DNA of 64,000 nt from Boswellia sacra (taxonomy: Eukaryota; Streptophyta; Magnoliopsida; Sapindales; Burseraceae), in contig SNVD02010278.1 of NCBI GenBank assembly GCA_013180625.2, forward strand, positions 310,001 to 374,000, in the 5' to 3' direction. Positions 32,139-45,481 of this stretch are shown here, in pieces (position 1 is the first letter of the stretch; each line of letters opens with the position of its first letter). The translations under genes were made by a program, and so were the position numbers. The notes under the pieces were generated by a model. That model did no database searches. It was given only the letters and a program-made list of their open reading frames with translations, and had not been told where the DNA came from.

Positions 32139-33608
32139 TTTTTTTGTCTTTACTGGAACCTTTGTAAGGTTGCTCTAATTTTTACGTTGCTAAAACCTGT
32201 ACTTAATTTTTTTTATACTCTTCTGAATTTTGTTTTTGTTGCTAGTGTTGTCGTTTGGACATTATATTTATGCAAATGGAAGATTTTGGTACAACGACTA
32301 TTTGTCTTGATTTTTTATAAATAACTTCTATATTCGTATCATTTACGGAGGAAAAATATTATTAATTACTTTGCAATAATATTGAATTAATGTTATTCCA
32401 ACATGCTGTTTGGAAAACATGCACTACAAGACAAAGACCTTGACTATTAGCATTGATGTAAATATATGACGTAGAATTGATTCTAGTGCATGGAGGCCTC
32501 AGATTAAGCTTGGACTGGCTGGTACGTACTTGTAAAAACGAAAACCGAATTTGGAGATTAATATTCACATTTTGACGACAAAGACCTAGCTAATTTCATT
32601 ATTATTCCTAACACAGTGGATTGTCAAGAAAGAAAAGAAGCTTGAAATGAAGTCCTAAAGCGCTTGATTGAAGAGTACTAAAGAGGGTCAATGAAAATGA
32701 CTTTGTTACATTGACAGTCTCCTTCAACAATAATATTAGACAGCTTTTGGAATAAGCCGAGGATATTCTTCTTTTTGCTATAATTATTTTGCCTTTCATG
32801 TGATCAGGATTTGAAATTAAGACTTCTTGAGACTTTATCAACTGAACTATTTAGTATGTAACCAATGTTTTAATATCTTAATACATCAAAAAGCTGGTTT
32901 ATGTGAAAGTCACTTTTTTTGGCTAAATAGTAGAAAACCAAATTAGCTTCCACATAATAAAGGGCAGGTTCAGGTCTCTACAAAACCTTTTTCTGAAAAA
33001 AATTAATGACCTGGAGTGCAAGATGGTGCAAAGACTTCCCCAAAGCTAGCCTTGATGAGTTCTTCTAATTGCATCACTGTACATAAATTTCAAGTTCCGG
33101 ATTAGCCCCTCTGCATTGCACAGACAACTACTAGTGTAAACAAAGTGCAGAGAGGACAGCAGACTACCTCCGCTGAAATGCAGCGCAGCTAATCAACAGC
33201 TGCATGTTGTTAACGCACCGAGCTTGGCTAAATACCCCTGCTGCAATGCAATACAGCCAATCTGCAGTCACGTATTCCTTACGAAGAAAAATATATATTA
33301 GATGACAAAACAATGGTTAAATTTCGAAGAGATTTATGTGATGTGAAAACCAAAAATCTTAATGAGACTAATGTAATTAAGGCCATCCACACTTGCTAAT
33401 CATGTTCCAAGTCCAAGAAAATATAATTGGAGCATTATTATTAGAAGTCTTACTTGAAGAAAGTAATTGAGATGGGTTATTCTACGGTACATTCATGTAC
33501 CAATTAGTACATTACTATCATCAATTTCATATTAAAATTATAAATGAGTATATAAAATTTATAAACAAATATTTAAACTTGTAAAGAAAAAAACTTCCTC
33601 ACTACAAA
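32139..33608. other. Non-coding region downstream of copy A, first unit of a tandem duplication
   Basis: Holds 3' flank of the receptor unit, then a promoter-like block (about 33020-33125, GGTGCAAAGACTTCCCC through AGCCCCTCTGCATTG) matching the leader of the receptor genes. Instead of receptor coding sequence, a GC-rich hairpin-prone stretch follows (33140-33290), and then AT-rich DNA. No open gene is seen. Confidence 0.6.
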
Positions 33609-35300
33609 TCCTGTACACACAATGAAGGCAAGAAAGAAATGTGATACGCATAGCTACAGAGTCTTGGCACGAGAAATCATTCAAGGGAAACTTCCAGGAG
33701 ATTTTCTGTCACATTTCAGTTAATTAGTCAAAATGATCACCATAGAGGTTGCTGCTATGCTGGATTCAAGGCCGCCATCTCCCTCCCTTGATGTGAAGGA
33801 CAAAATGGAAGATTTAGGTATAACCACTATTTTTATTGATTTTTTATAAATAACTTCTTAATTTGAATAAGGATCACCTTTTTATCTCATTCCTACCATG
33901 TTTTTGCAAGAATATGATTGGTAGTTATAGAAAATTTGTTAATGAGGAGATAAATATACATATCCCAGTCATTCATTACATTAAAAACTATTATTAATTT
34001 AATTTAATTTGTATTCAACTTAATTTATCATTGTATCCTCAAAATTTTATGCAAAATTAGGTGAGTAAAAAATCCTTATTTAATTTGTATTATTTACGGT
34101 GGAAAAATATTATTACCTTACAATAATAATGAATTAATGTTCCAACATGCTGTCTGGAAAGTATGCGCTACAAGAAAAAGACTTGACTATTAGAATTGAT
34201 GTAATTAAATATATAACGTAGAATTTGATTCTCGTGCATGAAGGCCTCAGTTTAAGCTTGGACTGGTTCTTACTTGTAAAAAATTAGGAATGAATTCGGA
34301 GATTAACATTCACATTTTAACGACAACGACCTACCTAATGACATTATTATTCCTAACACAGTGGAGTCAAGAAAGAAAAGAAGCTCCAAATGAAGTCCTT
34401 AAGCGCTTGATAGAAAGACTGAAGAGGGTCAATGAGAATGACTTTGTTACATTGTTAATTAGTCTTCTTCAACAATAAATATATATCCTATAGTTTTTCG
34501 AAAAATCCTAGGATATTCTTCTTTTTGCTATAATTATTTTTCCTTTTACAGCTAAAGCTAAAGTAATCGAAGCCCTTTTAAACCAAGCCCTTTTTGTCCT
34601 TGATGCATGTAAGCAGGATTTGAAATTACGACTCCTTGAGACTTTGCCGATTGAACAAGTTAATTAGTATATACATAAAGAAAGCAGGTTTTTCCAATGT
34701 GAAATTCACTTTTTTTTGGCGAACTAGTAGAAAAAACAAATTAGCTTCCACATAATAAAGGCCGGTAGCATATCTCTACAAAACCTTTTCCTGAACGAAA
34801 TTAATGTCCTGGAGTGCAACACGGTGCAAAGACTTCCCCAAAGCTAGCCTTGATGAGTTCATCTAAATTACATCAGTGTACATAAATTTCAAGTTCCGAA
34901 TTAGCCCCTCTGCATGGCATGGACCGCTAGTGTAAACAATGTGGAGAGACGCTAAGCTACCTCCGCTGAAATGGAGCGTAGCCAATCAACAGCTGCATAT
35001 TGATTACGCTCCAGCTTGGCTACACTGCTGCAACGCAATGCAGCCAAGTGTTTGTTTCGAAGGAAAATTTATATTGGATGACACAAAACAATAGTCAGAT
35101 TTCGAAGAGAATTATGTGCTGGAAAAGAAAAATTTTTACAGAGACTTATGTGATTATGGCCATCATAATTGCTGATCATGTTCCAAGTCCAAGCAAATAT
35201 AATTGGAGCATTATTATAGAGTCTAAGAAGGCAAAAGTCTTACTTTTAAATGATAAATCTTTACTTGAATGTAAGTGAGATGGGTTATTCTATGGTACAT
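32270..35300 (+). repeat. Tandem segmental duplication (about 32270-33480 and 33805-35300)
   Basis: The two stretches share, in the same order, GATTTTTTATAAATAACTTC, the GGAAAAATATTATTA tract, CAACATGCTGT(T/C)TGGAAA, GGCCTCAG(A/T)TTAAGCTTGGA, the receptor-like leader AGACTTCCCCAAAGCTAGCC, the CTCCGCTGAAATG stretch and the GATGGGTTATTCTA(C/T)GGTACATTCATGT end. Many small differences show that it is not recent. Confidence 0.8.
33609..33808 (+). pseudogene. LRR-RLK copy B: isolated kinase-tail relic
   Basis: ACACACAATGAAGGC..., AAATGTGATACGCATAGCTA, ATTCAAGGGAAACTTCCAGG and GATTCAAGGCCGCCATC match exon 2 of the intact receptor gene (39190-39380), which encodes the C-terminal kinase lobe. The frame is broken by stops, and the rest of the gene is missing. 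It marks a deleted receptor copy between A and C. Confidence 0.8.
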
Positions 35301-36255
35301 TCATGTACTTATACATTAATTACTTTCATCAATTTCAAATGTATATATAAAAATTGTAAATAAACATATAAAACTTGTAAATGATTAAGAAAAATTTGAA
35401 AGTGACATTTATAATTTTTATATGTCTTATATATTACTTTTATATGCATTTATAATTTTTTATCTGATTTATAATTTATGTATATATATATATATATATT
35501 TATAATTTTATATAAATTATTATAATTTTTATATGTGTTTGTGTATTGGCAAACGCATGTACCATAGGAAAACTCGTAATTGTGACCATGTATAGAATAG
35601 GAACCGCAAACGAAAACACATTCAATCACAGAGGAACATTATGATTTCTTTTATGTTCCAACATGCCTTTTCATAATTCATGCGATGACGGCATCAGTTT
35701 CGATTGGACCAAGTCTCATTTGTAAACGCAACTTTAACTGGAGATTTGCTTCAACGTGTATATGTCCATTCAATGAGGTGGTGGAGCCAAGATGACCAAG
35801 AAAAAGCAAAAATGGGAAATGAGGTCAAAAAGTAATCAATGACAATAAGTTATATACATTGACCATTTTCTTGGAAAGTACAAGAAAAAAAGTGATATTT
35901 CATCTGTTCACTTTTCGTTTATATCGTTTCCGAACTAAAGTAAGCCAAGTGGAATTCATCTTACGACTTTTTGTAACCTAACCAGCCAAACTTTTTAATA
36001 TATTATAAAGAAAAATATAGAATTCTCTAATGTGAAATTCACATCGAGCTTCAAAATGTACAGTTTCAGAAACCCTTTTCTACGCAAAACTAACTCAGAA
36101 AAGCAACAATATAGTTAATCCCGGAGTGTAAGATGGTGCAGAGATTTCTTAAATGCATTCTACCGTGGAGAGTTCTCCTAAATCGCATTACCTTGCTTAC
36201 AAGTATCAGGTTCTGAACTAGCCTCTGCATTGTGCACATAACTGCTGTAAGCAGT
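35301..36255 (+). promoter_or_regulatory. Upstream region of the intact receptor gene C
   Basis: Non-coding, with an (AT)n tract at about 35479-35501. A TATA-like TATATTATAAAG lies at about 35998-36009. The leader from about 36134 (GGTGCAGAGATTTCTTAAAT) to 36231 is shared with the other receptor copies. No uORF or defined element is proven; the TATA assignment is by motif only. Confidence 0.35.
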
Positions 36256-39200
36256 ATGACCTTGTCAATCTTCAAGAGAGTAATCCCACTTGCTTCCCTG
36301 GCCCTGTTTGTTGTATTACAGTTTTCACTTAACGTTGCTTTTGATTCTACTCAAGAATCAAAGGCTCTTCTCAAATGGAAAGCCAACCTTCGAAAACATA
36401 ATAACCACTCTATCTTGCCTTCGTGGACCCGTTATCCTGTTAATGCCACCAACAATTCTACCCAACTCAAAACCAAAACAACTCCATGCAGGTGGTCTGG
36501 AATTTCTTGCGATCATGCCGGAAGAGTCCACAGGATTAACCTGACAGGTTCAGGTTTTAAAGGTACGCTTGATGAATTTTCATTCTCCTCATTTCGCCAT
36601 CTTGCATATCTTGACCTTAGCTTTAATCAATTCTTTGGTACCATCCCACCTCAAATTTGTAAACTCTCCAAACTAAAGTACCTTGACTTGCAAACCAATA
36701 AGTTTTCAGGGAAAATACCATCAGAAATTGGTCTCCTAACATATCTTGAGATCCTCCACCTGGATGATAATCAGTTAAATGGCTCAATTCCACAAGAAGT
36801 AGGCCAGCTAAGTTCTCTAACTCAACTTGCCCTGCACAGTAACAGTTTGAACGGTTCAATTCCTGGTGCATTGGGTAATTTGAGCAACTTGGCTTCTTTG
36901 TTTCTTTACAATAATTCACTTTCTGGTTCCATTCCTCCAGAGATTGGAGAACTTTCAAATCTGGTTCTCCTTTGCATGGATACAAATAAAATAACTGGTC
37001 CAATCCCTGCTAGTTTTGGAAACCTAAGAAAGCTAACTCTGTTGTCCATGTTTGCGAACCAACTTTCCGGTTCCATACCTCAGGAACTAGGAAACCTGAC
37101 ATCTCTCACCGAGCTCAGCCTTTATACCAATAATCTTTCTGGTTTCATTCCATCCTCATTAAGTGGTTTGAAGAAGCTTATCCACCTTCACCTATACGAT
37201 AATCATCTTACTGGCCCTATTCCAAAAGAGATAGGAAATTTGAAGTCTCTTTCGTATTTAGAGCTGAGCCAAAATAAGCTCAGTGGTTCTATTCCTCTCT
37301 CCGTCGGTAATTTGAGCAACTTAGAAACCCTTTTTCTTCGAGATAACAATCTTTCTGGTTTCGTCCCTCATGAAATTGCAAATTTCATGAAGTTGACTGA
37401 ACTAGAACTGGACCAAAATCAGTTCACTGGTCATTTACCCCAAAACATATGTCATAGCGGCAAACTCAAGTACTTCACCGTGAACGAAAACCATTTCTTT
37501 GGTCCCATTCCTAAAGGCTTGAAAAACTGCTCAAATCTAAAGAGACTCCGCCTGGAGGAAAACCAGATTGTTGGTAATATATCCGAAGATTTTGGTATCT
37601 ATCCACACCTGGAGTATTTAGGTCTCAGCCATAATAAATTTTATGGTTGTATCTCAGCAAACTGGGGGAAGTGCCGAAATTTAACAACCTTAAGGATGGC
37701 AGACAACAATATCACAGGCAGCATACCAACTGATATTGGAAAGTTAACTAATTTAGGTAGAATTGATCTTTCTTCAAATCATCTATTTGGGGAGATTCCA
37801 AAAGAACTTGGAAAGTTATCTTCTCTAGAGGAATTGATTTTGAATGGGAATCAACTTTCCGGTGGTATACCATCGGAAATTGGATTACTCACTGAGATTA
37901 AGAGGCTTGATTTGTCAGCAAACAGGTTGAGCAATTCAATCCCAGAAAATCTTGGGAACCTGTCCAACATGTACTACTTGAACTTGAGTAACAATCAGTT
38001 TACCCATGAAATTCCAACTCAGTTAGGAAATCTAGTTCGAACACTATTAGAACTAGATTTGAGTCATAACTTAATCAGAGGAGAAATACCATCTCAAATC
38101 TGTAGTTTGCAGAGCTTAGAGAATCTGAATCTATCCCACAATAACCTCTCTGGGTTCATTCCGAAACAATTTGAACAAATGCTTGCCCTATCAAGCATTG
38201 ACATATCCTACAATGAGTTGGAGGGTCCAATTCCCAATAGCAAGGCATTTCGAAATTCTACCTTTGAAGCATTAGAAGGGAACAAAGGGTTGTGTGGGAA
38301 TGTTAGCGGACTGCAACCATGCAAAGTCCCAATGCCTATCCCATCACACAAAAAAGGCTCAGTAAAAGGCTGGGTAATCTTCCTTATAATTTTGTTCCCT
38401 CTTTTAGGAGCACTTGCTCTTTCAGTCGTGGTGATCCGAATGTTCTTTGGTTTTAAAAGGAAGAGTGACTCGCAAGACCAAGAGAGTACTGGTATAATCA
38501 ACGAAGAATTTTTTTCAATATCAATTTTTGAAGGAAGAAAGATGTATGAGGACATCGTAGCAGCAACAAAGGATTTTGATGCCACTTACTGCATTGGGAA
38601 GGGTGGTCATGGAAGTGTCTACAAAGCTGAGCTACCTTCAGGGAGCATGGTAGCAGTTAAAAAAATCCACTCCATGCATACCGGTGATAGAGCATATCAA
38701 AAAGAGTTCTTGAGCGAAATAAGGGCATTAACAGAGATAAGGCATCGCAATATCGTGAAATTTCATGGTTTTTGCTCACATACTGCACATTCATTCTTAG
38801 TCTATGAGTACCTTGAAAGGGGTAGTTTGGCCACAATCTTGAGCAATGAAGTATCAGCAGTAGAACTAGATTGGAGTAAGAGAATGAATATCATAACTGG
38901 TGTGGCTCATGCCCTGTCTTACATTCATCATGACTGCTCCCCACCAATTGTCCACCGTGACATATCAAGCAAGAATATATTGCTTGATTTGGAGTATGAA
39001 GCTCATGTTTCTGATTTCGGAACTGCTAAGCTGCTCAAACCAGACTCAACCAATTGGACTCAACTTGCTGGCACATGCGGATATGTTGCACCAGGTAAAT
39101 AATTCCTTCATTATTATCACTTTCATCAATACATAGAACATGAATAATGGATACATCATAATATGTCTCTTTCACTTTCCAGAGCTTGCTTACACAATGA

Positions 39201-39475
39201 AGGTGACAGAGAAATGTGACGTGTACAGCTTTGGAGTGCTGGCACTCGAAACCATCCAAGGGAAATATCCAGGAGATTTTGTTTCCCGTTCCAGTTTGTC
39301 TACCGCAACAAACAACATTGAGCTTGAAGATGTGCTAGATTCAAGGCTGCCATTTCCCTCCCTTGAAGTTCAAAACAAACTGATATCCATCATTGAGGTT
39401 GCCTTTTTATGCTTAGATGTGAATCCACGGTCTAGACCAACCATGGAGATGGTGTCTCAACATTTAAGCAACTAA
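36256..39475 (+). CDS. LRR receptor-like serine/threonine kinase (MIK2/At1g35710-like, subfamily XII), gene C, intact
   Basis: Two exons: 36256-39094 and 39183-39475, with a GT...AG intron between; 1043 residues. Start chosen at the first in-frame ATG, aligning with the starts of copies A and D. Signal peptide is about 1-26, the N-terminal cap motif CRWSGISC is at 78-85, and about two dozen LRRs of the LxxLxLxxNxLxGxIP type run to about residue 660. Transmembrane helix 706-729 begins WVIFLIILFPLLG. The kinase has a glycine loop GKGGHG (781-786), VAVKK lysine 802, HRD at 900-902 and DFG at 920-922; all catalytic residues are present, so it is predicted active. It should span the plasma membrane with the LRRs outside. 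MIK2 itself senses SCOOP peptides, but the ligand here is unknown. It is flanked by decayed paralogues on both sides and is the only intact member in the window. Confidence 0.95.
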
Positions 39476-40585
39476 TTGTTGTCTTCCCTGGAATCTTTTG
39501 TAAGGTTGATCTAGCTTATTCTCAGCTAAACTGCTACACAATTTTGTGTACTTCTCTCAATTTCATTTTTGTTACAGTATTAACATTTGGAAATAATTTT
39601 GACAATTCGTACAATTACCAACTCTTTCAGTTTATTATTGATTCTAATAATTTTATGAAGTGAAAAACACAATCCTCTTAAACTTCATACTTGTGCATTC
39701 ATCTTGCTCCTTGATTCTTCAGTCTTTGGAGTATCATTTACATTCTGCCTTTTTGAGTAAGTCGCTCTTCTAAAAGATAAGATTTGTCACCTTGATGAAG
39801 CTTATAACTTCATAGCTATGAAATTCAAGAAATAACCCTAGAGGGGGATGGTCGTGAATATGGTTATTATGTGCTCAGCCTTCAATTTACACACGAAGTC
39901 ATTACTGCACCCTGAGTATACTTCAATAGATAAAATAATTCAGATGTAGCAATTAAATAGCTGATTCAATGATCTTTTTCATTAAGAAAATCAGAATGGA
40001 AGAGAACAATTCTAATGAAATTAAACAAATCAACATAAGGGCAGTGAACGAACTGGAATTTCGGAATTAAACTCCAGGTCAGAGGGTTGCGCAAAATATT
40101 TTGAATATTTGCAGTTAAGGATCGACAATAATAGAAGCTAAACATTGTGAAAAACAGAGGTTGAGTCTTAATATGTTGCACAGGTTTGTAAAAAGTGTAG
40201 CACAATGTTGGTACCCAAATATTGCATTCTCTAATTTTACAAAAGACAAACACGGTTGAAAAGAAGGAACCTATTATCACTATGAGTATCACTAGCCACT
40301 ACATTTTAAAGATACCTCCCCCAGCCCCCTTCCAGAAAAATAGATCATATGAGCCGTACAGGGTCATTTTGGTTAAAATACAAGTATGAAAAATAATGCG
40401 TTTCTCTATAAACGCCAATGTGATATATGCTGACTTACTTTAGGGTGAACAGTTGGAACTGGCTTAAGCGAAACCATAGGCCTAATCCATAGAGAAGTAT
40501 AACGTTCAGGAATTATGTCCTTCATGGGGCATTTGATGTTGTCCTGGTAATCAAGAGCGTTTTCCTAACAGAAAATGATGGAAAA
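39476..40585. other. Intergenic DNA downstream of receptor gene C
   Basis: AT-rich, with no supported gene. The first 100-150 bases are presumably the 3' UTR of gene C. Confidence 0.6.
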
Positions 40586-40848
40586 CTACTCCTGTTGAGC
40601 CCCATACCGGCATTTGACTTCTTCCCCTTCTAAAAGCCTCTCTACAGCACCAGAAGCTAGGCCAGTCAACTCTAGTGGCTTCTCCCAGACTTCATGAGAA
40701 GTCTCAAGGTTGTGAGCTTCTTCAGAAGGATTTGCTGGACGGCAATCTTCAGATATGAATGCAAAAACAGGCCCGTCATCTGCTCTCAACAAGTCACGGT
40801 ACTCTGGAATCTGAGGATCAGTGGCTGCAAAAAGCGTACTCCTGGAAC
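40586..40848 (-). pseudogene. Isolated terminal exon, tentatively of a short-chain dehydrogenase-like oxidoreductase
   Basis: After a TATGCAG acceptor on the minus strand, an open frame reads SRSTLFAATDPQIPEY, DCRPANPSEEAHNLETSHEV and EEVKCRYGAQQE and ends in TGA at 40586. Biased composition and a clean acceptor suggest a real last exon of about 87 codons. The LFAATDPQIPEY and SEEAHN...VWEK strings recall the C-terminus of plant Rossmann-fold short-chain dehydrogenases, but this is from memory and weak. No Rossmann domain (GxxxGxG, YxxxK) was found upstream to about 44000. It may be the 3' end of a fragment or of a gene with long introns. Confidence 0.4.
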
Positions 40849-42832
40849 CTGCATAGTTTGATAAGTCATCACATTTTTAATCTGTACTTTGTTTTATATA
40901 GTTTTCCTTTAAAGGAATACAACATTAATTAAAAATTGGGCATGCAAATCATTACAAAGGCATCATAGTAAAATATCTTGGGTTCTTCAAACAATATATA
41001 CCCTTTATTAACAAATGGAAATATAACTCTAAAATTACCATGCAGTATTCTTGGTACATCTCCTTTTGAGACCTATTTGTGCTTACAAACTACATAGAGC
41101 CTCTGTTACGCCATAATTTTTTTAGCTAGTTTTCATAAACGAAGGGTTTAACAAGGGTCCAAAGTCAAGTATAAGAAGAACACAATGCAAGACAAGAAGA
41201 ATGTGCTTTGCATCGGGGGGTTTACCGACACAAAAGACCTTTTGCGTCAGGGTTGCAGCCCTTCCATGCAGACGCAAGTAAAACGCACCGTAAATTTCTT
41301 GAGGCCGGAATATTGTCTTTTGCGTCGGGACCGTAAAAACTGAAGAATGTAGAAACCAAGTTTGATTAAGTAACGAAATCTGTCAATTAGAGTATAAACT
41401 GAAATTTGTCACCTGTTTACTAGCTACTCATGTAACTTAATTTTTTTTTTTCTTGGTCAATTTGTTAAATTCACTTCACATCCAGGCGCATATATCTAGA
41501 AATTACTGAGAATCTGGGCAAGCAAGAAGCTGAACAAAAAATTCCTACAGTACTTTACCCAGAAATTGAGAGCTTACTGTGTGACTGTTGTTTTGAACCT
41601 GCAAATTAAAGAGCAACAATATCAAAAGGGCATCAAATCTTAATACAAACAGGCTAGCGGATAATCAAGGTATTTGGTTAGCAAAAATAACTTTTTATAA
41701 AGAGCAATCTGAATAAATTTTCAGCATAAGTCCAAATGACGAACATTTTAGAAAGGGAGGTAAAAATTAAATAAATTAAAAAAGGAACTTTTTCAGTATA
41801 AAAATAAGATCTGATTTAGTTCCCTTCCAACAGAATCAGATAGTGTCCCAACAGCAACAGTTAGAGCTCCAATAACTTCTCATGTACAATTCTGAAGTTC
41901 CTTCTCCGGATATAATAGATAAACATATAAAAGAAACTTTAAAAAGTGCCAAATGCCAATAAACGCAAAAAGTTGCATGTAAATTTAAAAGGTAATCAAA
42001 TGGCATAGCATCAATGACAAACTTTTGTACTTTGTCGAAAGCCATCAACAACAAATTTCTTTACAGAAAAGCTAGCCTAAGTGCGTGCTCTTTCCACTTC
42101 TTGATCTACCTTTCACATTGCAAGAGAAACATTTCATTAGAAGTTGCATAATTGACATTCAGGTATAATTGATCTGTAGAGCCTAATTCCAAAGTGCACA
42201 AAGTAATTAAAGAGAATCATTATGAATTTTCGAAAAGTAAAAGTATACATCAATAAAGTTAAAGGGCAAAGCCATTTTACTCACACAATTAACGATATTA
42301 GGTAGTCAGTGATTATCTTTAGTTTGCATTACATCCGTTCAGAGTACCTGCCGGAGATCCAAACTGCAATTAGAGCGATAATTTATTCTTCCATTGACAT
42401 AAAATCACCTTAGAATCAAGTAAAATCAGACCCTTGCATGTTGATATCAGTTTCATTCAGTTTGTCTACCAATTAAACCAAAAATTTATGCTTCAATCGA
42501 CACAAAATCACCTTAGACAAAGTGAATTTAGGTTCATGAACTTTTCAGACAGACCAAACAAAATTATTGGCTTAATATTTGAATTTCAGACTTCCGATTT
42601 TTTCAGTTAGCAAACTGTAAAAAGTCCACAAATCCAATGATAAATAATGAGATACTACCCAGGTATCAAAAGACAATAACTAAATAAATGAGTTTCGAGA
42701 GGAAATAATAACTTGAGCATATTGCCAATGAACCAAACCATTCTAACAACTTAAAATTGTGATAAATTTGAAACTTTTTGTCATCCTTTTGACAGATTTG
42801 TAAAGCTAAAACTCACAATAGTAAAGCCATAT
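40849..42832. other. Intergenic or intronic DNA upstream of the minus-strand exon
   Basis: AT-rich with no recognised coding. A stretch at about 41200-41345 repeats (T)TTTGCGTC-GGG phrases like a decayed TE end. Splice-like TGCAG/GTAAGC sites bracket a 20-odd-base piece near 41573-41600 on the minus strand but encode nothing recognisable. Confidence 0.4.
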
Positions 42833-43633
42833 GGGCATGTTTGGTACGCGACATTGTATAGTATAGTATAATATTGTATTAGATAGTATAGTATTGTATA
42901 GTACTAAAAATAATGTTATGTCAAAATTATATAGTGTTTGGTATACTCATGTATTGTATTAATTTATACAAAACAGTAAGATTTTTTTTTTCAAAAAAGA
43001 TAGTTATTTATAAAATTAGTTATTTAGTAATTTATCGAAATTGCTAATTATTAAAAAAATTACTTGGGGTCCAATGCCCCCGCTGGACAAATATATTTTT
43101 TAGTTTTTTTATAAAATTAGTTATTTAATAATTTATCGAATATTTGCTAATTATTGAAAAAATTACTTGGGGTCCAATGCCCCCGCTGGACCTATTAGAC
43201 AATTTAAGTTTATAGTGGTATACTAGGTGCCAATTGGTCCAACGGGGGCAGTGGACCTCTAATATCACCTAGTGGGGGCGATGACTCCCTTCATCCCTTT
43301 TTTACTTTTAAAAAATAAATTTTAAATAAATTTGATTTTATAATTTATATATCAAATACATTTTTATTTATTTTTAAAATTTTAAAAATTAAAAGGTATT
43401 GTTGGATATATAGAATTTTATAAGGATAATTTTGACATTTTTTATTAGTGCTATACAATGTAATGCTAATGTCATGGATTAACTCTACATAATTTAATAC
43501 AATGTTGATGCATCTAAGAGTTGTACTTTGTATTAATTTATACTATACTAAATTAACACCAAACACATGTATTACACTATTTAATACAATATAGTAAAAT
43601 AATACTATACAATATTGCGCACCAAACGTACCC
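42833..43633. mobile_element. MITE-like element, 801 bp (PIF/Harbinger- or hAT-type ends)
   Basis: The left end GGGCATGTTTGGTACGCGAC and right end GCGCACCAAACGTACCC form a terminal inverted repeat with a few mismatches, continued inward by ATTGTATAGTATAG/ATACTATACAATA. Both sides carry TAT (42830-42832 and 43634-43636). No coding. A direct repeat of ATTACTTGGGGTCCAATGCC occurs inside (about 43060 and 43163), with an inverted counterpart at about 43235. Confidence 0.75.
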
Positions 43634-44704
43634 TATATATTATACTTCCATTATATGCAAACTCTTCATTAACGGAAATGAACAAGCAATTGCCATCATA
43701 ATGTTAAAAATATCAGAGGTTAAATACTATTTTTACATCAAGTACTTTCTTAACAAAAAATATTGAAAAGAATCATTAAAAGCCAAGTGTAGCAAATACC
43801 TAAGGTCTAAAAATTAGGCTGCACTGATCATATTTTTCTTTTATGCCCAAGTTTATATCCATCATCTCAAATAGAAAGTCTGAAAATTTGATGGCAAGTA
43901 ATTTTAACTCAAAAATCACAAAAAAAAAAAACTCTTTTTAACTGATCTGAAAAGTCAGAGAAGCATCTCATGTTTATAAAACATCCAAAGATAATTAGAG
44001 ACAGAGAAAATACCAGCTCTGTTTGCTCAAGTCAAGTGGCACAAAATTTGTCAGTCTATAAACTAATCCACCGAATACCAAAAATCAAATGGTCACTAAA
44101 ACCCAGAATGTCAATCAAATGTTGCAGTAAATTCAACTAAAATCACTCAAATACAAGTCTGGCAGCAAATGATACAGGGCTTCCAGACCCACACCACTAG
44201 ACATTCTTACTCATTCCTACACAAAACTTAAAATCCTCTGCATACCAACCATCCATCTTTCCACTTAGCAAGGCCTCAAATCCTGCTGAATCCTCTAAAT
44301 AACCGAACGAATCTACCCATAAAAAAAAAAAAAAGAAACCTCAACAATTAAAACACTTCCATGCCAGCTCCAAATTTCATACAAATTCAAATTGACGAAT
44401 TGACTGTCGAGCTATTGCGAAAGAATTAAGAAAAAAATGAGTACTCACAATGATATTCCATTAAGAAAGTTTTTTCGGTTGAGAAATTCACTATATTGAA
44501 GAAAGAGACAAATTATTAGTTTCCAAATGTACAGTTTGAGAAAATCAGTGTAAAAATAACTCAGAAAAGCAAAAGTCCTGGGGTGTAAGATGGTGCGAGA
44601 CATCTTATTTCCATACTACAGCCTTGAGAGTTCTGCTATAGTGCAGTATCTTCTTCACAAATATCAGGTTCTGAACTAGCGTCTGCATTGCACACACAAC
44701 CAGT
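43634..44704. other. Upstream region of receptor copy D
   Basis: AT-rich, non-coding. The last 120 bases (from about 44590, GGTGCGAGACATCTTATTTC, to GTCTGCATTGCACAC) match the leader of gene C. Confidence 0.6.
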
Positions 44705-45481
44705 ATGAGAAAGATGGTCTCGTCAACCTTTAAGAGAGTAATCTCACTTCTTTCCCTGGTCCTGTTTTTTGTGTTACAGTTTTCATTTTATTTGGCTTTT
44801 AATTCTACAGAAGAATCACGACCTCTTCTCAAGTGGAAAGCCAGCCTTCAAAATCATAACAACCACCCTCTTCTGCCCTCATGGATCCTGTTAATGCCGC
44901 CAACAATTCTACCCAACTCAAAGCCAAAACAGCTCCATGTATGTGGTTTGGAATTTCTTGCAGTCATGCTGGAAGCGTTGACATGGTTAACCTCATAGGT
45001 TCCGATTTAAAAGGTACGTTTGATGAATTTTCATTCTCATCATATTGCCATCTTGCATATTTTGATCTTAGCATTAACGAACTCTATGGTACCATCCCAC
45101 ATTAATTGGTACCCTGTAACACCTCATACCTTAAAGTTCTAGACTGTGACTCAAAACAATGATCGACACAAAACAATATTGCAATGGCTTATGGTTGTCA
45201 AGGGAACTTCATCGTTGTCCTGCCAAAATCCTCCTTAACCTGAGCAACATTAATGACCTGAGGCACACAATAAACTAAGAGTATAAACTCAGTATGTAAG
45301 TTAAATAAAAGCAACTGTAGTAGCCAATTAAACAATAATAATCAATGCAGAGTACAGCTACCATTCATTGCTTGTCCCACAAGTCACCAGTTACTTATTT
45401 CAAAAGTCAGAAATCACCATTCACAGTTGAATAATCGCGCTCCTATGCGAGAAGACTAGCGCAGCAGTGCCTAGTCTCTGG

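Noticed and set aside
36232..36255. Upstream extension of receptor gene C by eight codons
   Set aside because: It starts at GTG, not ATG, and copies A and D align with the ATG at 36256.
36623..38585. Minus-strand frames of 125-126 codons inside receptor gene C
   Set aside because: Shadows of the long intact plus-strand receptor frame.
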